NCBI RefSeq assembly: GCF_901543175.1
Contig: NZ_LR594040.1
Span: 372,001 to 436,000, forward strand
From: Streptococcus australis
Lineage (GTDB): Bacteria > Bacillota > Bacilli > Lactobacillales > Streptococcaceae
DNA length: 64,000 nt
Reading direction: 5' to 3'
Below the pieces are notes generated by a model. The model did no database searches, was not told where the DNA came from, and saw only the letters and a list, made by a program, of their open reading frames with translations. The position numbers and the translations under genes are program-made. Of this stretch, positions 58,982 through 64,000 are shown in pieces (within the stretch, counting starts at the first letter, position 1; the number at the start of each line of letters is the position of its first letter).

Positions 58982-60059
58982 TAAAATTGTTGAATACAAA
59001 GACCTGATTGCTTTTCATCCAGGTCAGTATGTTGAAGAGTTGATTGAAGATTATAACGTAACGCAGAAAGAATTTGCGGAGCGTTTGGGAGTTTCAGCAA
59101 AGACTGTCAGCAAGATCGTCAATGCTGAGGAGTCCATTAGTAAAGAAACGGCTCATAAGTTAGCCAAGCTAAGCGGAGTTTCCATGCAAACTTGGCTCAA
59201 TCTTCAAAATGCTTATGATGTAAAAGTGGCTGAGATCGCAGAGGAAAGAGAGCTTGAAGAAGGTAGCGAGAAAGAAATCGGTGAGATGATTGATTTCAAG
59301 TATTTTAAGGAAAAAGGCTACGTTCCAGAAAAACGCTATAGTTTGAAGGAAAAGATTGTCGAGCTTCGCAAGATTTTAGGTGTGGCAAGTCTAGAAAACC
59401 TTACATCGTTTAACCATCTAGTCAGCTATCGGAATACGCGTGAGTTTACGACTAAAAGTATAGTCAACTCCAATATCATGCTGGAGTTGGCATCTAAAAA
59501 AGCACGTGATACAACAACTATCAAGCTCAATCGCAGAAAGTTAGAGAAAAGCTTGCCTGCCTTGAGAGAGTTGACCAGACAGGACCCAGAAATCTTTCCA
59601 CAGCGCTTGTACGATATCTTACTTGATTGTGGTGTTGTTTTAGTCGGTCTACCTGCTTTGCCAAATGCCAATCTGAATGGAGCAACTAAAAAATTCAGTA
59701 ATGGCAGTGCCTTGCTTTTACTCACGGATCGAAACAAAGCATCAGATATTTTCTGGTTCTCACTTTTCCATGAGATAGGACATATTCTGGAGAATGATTT
59801 TTCATCTGATGATGGAAATAGCGAATCCTACCGACTTTCTGAGGAAGAGGCAGATCAGTTTGCAAAAGATCTTTTAATAAGATCAGAAGACTATCAGGCT
59901 TTTGTTGAAAAAGGAAACTTTGATAAGTCGGATATCATACGTTTTGCAGAGGAGATAGATATTCATCCTAGCGTCGTTTTAGGCAGACTACAAAATGAGG
60001 GTATTCTCAGTTTTGACCGTTTTCGTGAATTAAAAGAAAATTATTACTTTGTTTCTTGA
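58974..60059 (+). CDS. higA: HigA-like antitoxin with XRE HTH and ImmA/IrrE-type peptidase domain
   Basis: The 361-residue protein has an N-terminal helix-turn-helix (HPGQYVEELIEDYNVTQKEF through VSAKTVSKIVNAEE, about residues 14-55). A C-terminal zinc-peptidase-like domain carries FHEIGHILEND (HExxH, about residue 265) and further acidic ligands downstream. It is far longer than a plain HigA (about 100 residues). It may bind the operator at 58599-58625. Whether the peptidase acts on itself, on HigB or on another regulator is unknown. Confidence 0.8.
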   Translation: MSNKIVEYKDLIAFHPGQYVEELIEDYNVTQKEFAERLGVSAKTVSKIVNAEESISKETAHKLAKLSGVSMQTWLNLQNAYDVKVAEIAEERELEEGSEKEIGEMIDFKYFKEKGYVPEKRYSLKEKIVELRKILGVASLENLTSFNHLVSYRNTREFTTKSIVNSNIMLELASKKARDTTTIKLNRRKLEKSLPALRELTRQDPEIFPQRLYDILLDCGVVLVGLPALPNANLNGATKKFSNGSALLLLTDRNKASDIFWFSLFHEIGHILENDFSSDDGNSESYRLSEEEADQFAKDLLIRSEDYQAFVEKGNFDKSDIIRFAEEIDIHPSVVLGRLQNEGILSFDRFRELKENYYFVS

Positions 60060-60211
60060 ATCTATGGAAATTTGTAGAAGATGAAAATGTTCCATACAGT
60101 TAGTAATGATAGCTTCTTTATTCGCTCATAATTCGCTTATTTTTTGAAATAAGACCAAGATACAATTTTGTTTCCATATTTCCTGGAAACTGATAGAAAG
60201 TAAAGAGAAAC
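60060..60211. other. Gap before ybgA with short inverted repeats
   Basis: No gene. CTTATT/AATAAG around TTTTTGA-like bases (about 60136-60153) and GTTTCC/GGAAAC (about 60170-60190) are short inverted repeats. The ybgA ribosome-binding region AAAGTAAAGAG is weak. No firm promoter was seen. Confidence 0.35.
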
Positions 60212-60616
60212 ATGGAACAAACTAATCAAAAATCCCAGTGTCAACAACTCTGGGCTAGAAATAAATACCTTGTTTTGAGCCATTCCAGCAATATTTACAA
60301 TGAGATTCGCCAATATCTCAAGAATGAAGTGGTGGAGGTAAGTCATGTTCAAGAACTAATCGACCGTGCCTGTCAAATCCCAGAACACAGGGGTCAGGTT
60401 TGCAATGCCTTTCAGCATATTTGGGGCTATTTCAAAAAGAAAGCGACAGATGTTGAGTGCAAGGACTATATGCTCTTGCTGGATCGCTACCGCTTTGGTC
60501 AAACTTCTAAGAAAGACTTGATCGCTAAGACTCGAGACTTGCTGGATCGCTATCCCAATACCTACTTGCAACATTCGACTTTACTGAAAGGAGACGCCCA
60601 TGAGACTTTGGCATGA
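60212..60616 (+). CDS. YbgA family protein (DUF1722)
   Basis: The 134-residue protein contains LWARNKYLVLSHSSNIY and later AFQHIWGYFKKKATDVECKDYMLLLDRYR, the DUF1722/YbgA pattern. YbgA domains are often found next to or fused with DUF523 and photolyase genes, which suggests a part in DNA repair. The function is not known. Its last 17 bases overlap the next gene, which supports a joint role. Confidence 0.82.
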   Translation: MEQTNQKSQCQQLWARNKYLVLSHSSNIYNEIRQYLKNEVVEVSHVQELIDRACQIPEHRGQVCNAFQHIWGYFKKKATDVECKDYMLLLDRYRFGQTSKKDLIAKTRDLLDRYPNTYLQHSTLLKGDAHETLA

Positions 60617-60962
60617 GGCTTTGATTTCACACCTTCCCCGTCCTCAACTTTTGGGGCAACATCGGGAGTGTTGCGCCCTGCGTGGCAATGGCTGGGGTAG
60701 AAAGCATGCGACAGTGGACTATGTCTTTACCCATTCGCCCTATCGTCTCTATGCCTACCATGACTTGATCATGAAGGAGATGGCTAACCGAGGCTATAAG
60801 GTCAGTCCAGAGTGGCTGGATAAAAACTACCGAGGTAAAATTTGTCCAGCTTATGAAGACTTGCCTGAGGAAAAGTTGGGGAATCCTATCTATAGCGAAC
60901 ATGATGCAAGATACTATGAGGAGTGTCTGGCAAATCTCCGAGAGAAGGGGATAGACCTATAG
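60600..60962 (+). CDS. TIGR02328 / pyrimidine-dimer DNA glycosylase-like protein
   Basis: The 120-residue protein is of the length of T4 endonuclease V (138) and aligns with it without gaps at the N-terminus: Gln16/Leu17, Arg22 and Glu23 (MRLWHEALISHL..QLLGQHRE) fall in the same places. The catalytic glutamate Glu23 of the phage enzyme is thus present, but the Thr2 nucleophile is replaced by Arg2. A second block (SPYRLYAYHDLIMKEMANRGY) fits the helix H2-H3 region. AAAGGAGAC precedes the ATG. It overlaps the YbgA gene. Activity as a UV-dimer glycosylase is inferred. Confidence 0.75.
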   Translation: MRLWHEALISHLPRPQLLGQHRECCALRGNGWGRKHATVDYVFTHSPYRLYAYHDLIMKEMANRGYKVSPEWLDKNYRGKICPAYEDLPEEKLGNPIYSEHDARYYEECLANLREKGIDL

Positions 60963-61062
60963 TCTTTTCTAATAGCAAGTCATAGTCACTGATGAGAATC
61001 ATCAATAGCTCGTTTGAGCATTCTAACTAAAATACAGCCACTAAACAAGCTATACAAAGGAT

Positions 61063-61094
61063 TTGAGACACTGGTCTCAAGTCTTTTTCTTTTG
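61063..61094 (+). terminator. Terminator upstream of metE
   Basis: TTGAGAC (61063-61069) and GTCTCAA (61074-61080) around ACTG, followed by GTCTTTTTCTTTT. Confidence 0.75.
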
Positions 61095-61104
61095 TTCAAA
61101 AAAG

Positions 61105-61127
61105 TGATATAGTTTCAAACTATATCA
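61105..61127 (+). promoter_or_regulatory. MET-box (MtaR/MetR-type operator) of metE
   Basis: Perfect palindrome: TGATATAGTTT, a central C, AAACTATATCA. It contains TATAGTTT-N-AAACTATA, the binding motif described for the LysR-type methionine regulator of streptococci. A half-site-like GATAGTTTCAA lies at about 61173-61183. metE starts 79 bases downstream. No convincing -35/-10 was found between. Confidence 0.8.
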
Positions 61128-61206
61128 AAGCCTAATTATTTACAATTATACAGACAGTTTCTTTTCTGTTAAGATAGTTTCAACAACAAATTTTGGAGGA
61201 CACATC

Positions 61207-63456
61207 ATGTCAACTACGATCATCGGTTTCCCTCGTTTGGGTGAATTCCGCGAATTAAAATTTACAACTGAAAAATACTTTAGAAAAGAAATCTCAGAAA
61301 AAGAACTCTTGGCTACGGCTAAAGAATTGCGTGCTAAACACTGGAACATTGTCAAAGAAAAGGGCATCACTGAAATTCCATCAAATGACTTTTCTCACTA
61401 TGACAACTTCTTAGATGCAGCTTTCCTTTTCAACGTGGTACCTGCATCCGTTCAAAACTTGGACTTGTCTGACCTTGAGCGTTACTTTGCTTTGGGTCGT
61501 GGTTACCAAGGAGAAAAAGGGGATGTTCGTGCCCTTCCAATGAAGAAATGGTTCAACACCAACTACCACTACATCGTTCCTAAATTTGAAAAAGACACTC
61601 AAGTTAAACTTGCAGGTCACAAGATCTTTGATGAGTTTCAAGAAGCAAAAGAACTTGGATTGAACACTCGTCCAGTTCTTGTAGGTCCATTCACTTTCCT
61701 TCAATTATCAGACTTTGAAGAAGGCGTGAAAGCAGAAGACTTCGTAGACAGCTTAGTAGCTGCTTACCAAGAAGTTTTTGCTAAATTGGCGGAACTTGGT
61801 GCGACTCGCATCCAACTCGACGAAGCGGCTCTTGTCAAAGACTTGACAGCTGAAGAAAAAGCTCTCTTCTTGAACCTCTACAATAAACTCTTGGCTGATA
61901 AAAAAGGTCTTGAAGTCTTGCTTCAAACATACTTCGGTGATGTGCGTGACGTCTACTCTGACCTTGTGAACTTGCCAGTAGATGCCATCGGTTTGGACTT
62001 CGTTGAAGGTAAGAAAACTCTTGAACTCGTTAAAGGTGGCTTCCCAGCTGACAAGACTCTTTATGCAGGTATTGTCAATGGTAAAAACATTTGGCGTAAC
62101 AACTACGAAAAGAGCTTGGCTATTCTTGAGCAAATTCCAGCTGAAAACATCGTATTGACAAGCTCATGCTCACTTCTTCATGTGCCATTTACAACTGCTA
62201 ACGAAGAATTTGAACCAGCTATCTTGAACCACTTTGCTTTCGCAGTTGAAAAATTAGATGAAATTCGTGACTTGGATGCTATTCGCAACGGTCAAGGTGC
62301 AGAAGCTCTTGCTGCTAACAAAGCTCTCTTTGCGACTGAGCGTGTGGGTGAAAATGCTGAACTTCGTGCGCGTATCGCTGGATTGACAGATGCAGACTAC
62401 ACTCGTTTACCAGCCTTTGCAGAACGTGAAGCGATCCAAGAAGAAACCTTCAAACTTCCAGCCCTTCCAACAACAACTATCGGTTCATTCCCTCAAACTA
62501 AGGAAGTTCGTGCCAAACGTTTGGCTTACCGTAAGGGTGAACTGTCACAAGAAGAATACGATGCATTTCTTGCTGAAACTATCGACGAATGGATCAAATG
62601 GCAAGAAGAAGTAGGATTTGACGTACTGGTACATGGTGAGTTCGAGCGTAACGACATGGTTGAGTACTTCGGTCAAAACCTTTCTGGCTACCTCTTCTCT
62701 AAGAATGGTTGGGTACAATCATACGGTATGCGTGGGGTGAAACCACCAATCATCTGGGGTGATGTGACTCGTCTCAACCCAATCACTGTCAAATGGTCTA
62801 GCTACGCTCAAAGCCGTACTGACAAACCTGTCAAAGGTATGTTGACTGGACCGGTTACCATCCTTAACTGGTCATTCCCACGTGAAGACATCTCTATCAA
62901 GGACTCAACTCTTCAAATCGCTCTTGCCATCAAGGATGAAGTTCTTGACCTTGAAGCTGCAGGTGTGAAAATCATTCAAATCGACGAGGCTGCTCTTCGT
63001 GAGAAATTGCCACTCCGTCGTAGCGACTGGTACGAAGACTACCTTGACTGGGCTATTCCAGCCTTTCGCTTGGTACACTCAACAGTAGCGCCAGACACAC
63101 AAATCCACACTCACATGTGTTACTCAGAATTTACAGATATCATCCCAGCTATCGACAACATGGATGCGGACGTTATTTCCTTTGAAGCCAGCCGTTCAAA
63201 CCTTGAAATCTTGGATGAACTAAAAGCGAAAAACTTCCAAACAGAAGTGGGACCTGGGGTTTACGATATCCACTCACCTCGTGTGCCAAACGAAGGCGAA
63301 ATCGACCACACCATCGAAGCCATCCTTGCCAAAGTACCAAGCAAGAAAGTTTGGATTAACCCTGACTGTGGTTTGAAAACACGTGGTATCCCAGAAACAA
63401 AAGAAAGCTTGATCCGCCTTGTTGAAGCAGCTAAAGCTGCGCGTGAGAAATTGTAA
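61207..63456 (+). CDS. metE: Cobalamin-independent methionine synthase
   Basis: MetE transfers the methyl group of 5-methyl-tetrahydropteroyltri-glutamate to homocysteine. The 749 residues have the two-domain metE layout: N-terminal [18 protein letters not shown], then the linker and the catalytic C-terminal domain with [14 protein letters not shown] (about 420). The zinc ligands are in HTHMCYSEF (His/Cys about 640) and NPDCGLKTR (Cys about 720). A TTGGAGGAC site precedes the ATG. It is paired with metF, which supplies the methyl donor. Confidence 0.98.
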   Translation: MSTTIIGFPRLGEFRELKFTTEKYFRKEISEKELLATAKELRAKHWNIVKEKGITEIPSNDFSHYDNFLDAAFLFNVVPASVQNLDLSDLERYFALGRGYQGEKGDVRALPMKKWFNTNYHYIVPKFEKDTQVKLAGHKIFDEFQEAKELGLNTRPVLVGPFTFLQLSDFEEGVKAEDFVDSLVAAYQEVFAKLAELGATRIQLDEAALVKDLTAEEKALFLNLYNKLLADKKGLEVLLQTYFGDVRDVYSDLVNLPVDAIGLDFVEGKKTLELVKGGFPADKTLYAGIVNGKNIWRNNYEKSLAILEQIPAENIVLTSSCSLLHVPFTTANEEFEPAILNHFAFAVEKLDEIRDLDAIRNGQGAEALAANKALFATERVGENAELRARIAGLTDADYTRLPAFAEREAIQEETFKLPALPTTTIGSFPQTKEVRAKRLAYRKGELSQEEYDAFLAETIDEWIKWQEEVGFDVLVHGEFERNDMVEYFGQNLSGYLFSKNGWVQSYGMRGVKPPIIWGDVTRLNPITVKWSSYAQSRTDKPVKGMLTGPVTILNWSFPREDISIKDSTLQIALAIKDEVLDLEAAGVKIIQIDEAALREKLPLRRSDWYEDYLDWAIPAFRLVHSTVAPDTQIHTHMCYSEFTDIIPAIDNMDADVISFEASRSNLEILDELKAKNFQTEVGPGVYDIHSPRVPNEGEIDHTIEAILAKVPSKKVWINPDCGLKTRGIPETKESLIRLVEAAKAAREKL

Positions 63457-63550
63457 GATTCGATTTCTCTCTTGACCCTGACTGATCAAGGAACAGCTTG
63501 GCCCTAGCTGGCTCAGCAATAATGAAATCAAAAAGAAAAGGATAATGACT

Positions 63551-64000
63551 ATGTCACGCCAAACGCCGTCACTTTCATTTGAAGTGTTCCCTCCAAACCC
63601 AGCAGTGGGTAATGATAAAATTATTTCAGCCTTGCAGGATATGCGGGAGTTGACACCGCACTTTATCAGTGTGACTGCCAGCAATAATAAATTTAATATC
63701 AAGGAAACAACGGTTCGTTTGGCTGACTTTATCCAGAATGACTTGGCGATTCCAACTATTGCCCACTTGCCAGCTATCTATCTGACCAAGGAGAAGGTTG
63801 CAGAGACACTTGCGGACTTGGACAAGGTTGGTGTGCGAAAAATCTTGGCTCTACGTGGGGACATCATTCCTGATGTGGAACCGCAAAAGGATTTCCACTA
63901 CGCAACGGACTTGATTGAGTTCATCAAGGAACAAGCGCCGCATTTTGATATTGTAGGAGCTTGCTATCCAGAAGGGCACCCAGACTCACCAAACCAAATC
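63551..64000 (+). CDS. metF: Methylenetetrahydrofolate reductase, 5' part
   Basis: MetF reduces 5,10-methylene-THF to 5-methyl-THF for MetE. The first 150 codons are visible: MSRQTPSLSFEVFPPNPAV, with the family motif FEVFPP (catalytic Glu), VTASNN and LALRGDI. I use the ATG at 63551 (AAAGGA 9 bases upstream); the ATG at 63545 would add two residues. The gene continues past the window end. The 94-bp gap to metE suggests co-transcription. Confidence 0.95.
   Translation, partial: MSRQTPSLSFEVFPPNPAVGNDKIISALQDMRELTPHFISVTASNNKFNIKETTVRLADFIQNDLAIPTIAHLPAIYLTKEKVAETLADLDKVGVRKILALRGDIIPDVEPQKDFHYATDLIEFIKEQAPHFDIVGACYPEGHPDSPNQI

Noticed and set aside
60212..60962. A further toxin-antitoxin pair because of two small overlapping genes
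   Set aside because: The proteins show YbgA and endonuclease V-like features, not TA features.
61105..61127. Palindrome before metE as an intrinsic terminator
   Set aside because: No T-run follows, and it matches the methionine regulator motif; the true terminator is at 61063-61094.

Overview
The window is chromosomal DNA from a Streptococcus of the mitis/oralis/pneumoniae group. The protein sequences and the gene order (gatCAB, prfC, yqeG-yqeH-yhbY-nadD-yqeK-rsfS, tmcAL, yefM-yoeB, rny-gmk-rpoZ-priA-fmt-rsmB-phpP-stkP, mvaS-mvaA, scr, metE-metF) resemble the pneumococcal chromosome as I remember it. Promoters are mostly extended -10 or TTGAAA-17-TATAAT type. No rRNA, tRNA, intact insertion sequence or prophage was seen.

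Layout. 1-8.2 kb: tRNA-dependent amidotransferase operon gatCAB (minus strand), a TIGR02206/YwaF-like membrane protein, release factor RF3, an unusual block of hairpin repeats (about 5.5-5.85 kb), an ArAE/DUF939-type membrane protein and the Ser/Thr transporter SstT. 8.2-15.7 kb: MscS-like channel, CorA, then a translation/ribosome-assembly run (YqeG, YqeH, YhbY, NadD, YqeK, RsfS, a methyltransferase, TmcAL) interrupted by two structured non-coding elements (11510-11664 and 13701-13811). 15.7-18.2 kb: a YefM-YoeB toxin-antitoxin module sitting between two copies of one terminator, and an AT-rich membrane KAP-type P-loop NTPase split by a +1 frameshift in a T6 tract. 18.3-32.2 kb: RNase Y, Gmk, RpoZ, PriA, Fmt, RsmB, PhpP/StkP, a two-part ThrE-type exporter and two mevalonate-pathway genes.

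32.0-44.3 kb: a complete type I-E CRISPR-Cas island (cas3, cse1, cse2, cas7, cas5, cas6e, cas1 and a Cas2-DnaQ exonuclease fusion) followed by an array of 28 repeats and 27 spacers. The island lies exactly between mvaA and a second, about 93% identical copy of the mvaA 3' end, which keeps what looks like the original terminator. This marks an insertion that regenerated the target gene. The first repeat starts only 23 bp after the cas2 stop codon.

44.3-50.7 kb: sucrose utilisation genes (scrR, scrB, scrA, scrK) with AAACGNTT operator-like boxes, and a VTT/TVP38 membrane protein. 50.8-60.1 kb: a second defence region. hsdR-hsdM-hsdS and two genes that look like Kiwa (kwaA-kwaB) form one apparent operon with a leader hairpin and a single terminator, followed by a HigBA-like toxin-antitoxin pair with its own palindromic operator. 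60.2-61.0 kb: a YbgA-family protein overlapping a T4 endonuclease V-like protein (possible UV-damage repair). 61.1-64.0 kb: metE behind a palindromic MET-box, and the start of metF.

The housekeeping backbone is thus broken by several accessory insertions (TA plus KAP NTPase, CRISPR-Cas, RM plus Kiwa plus TA), most of them concerned with defence against foreign DNA. The least explained material is non-coding: the hairpin clusters at 5.5-5.85 kb, 11.5 kb and 13.7 kb.
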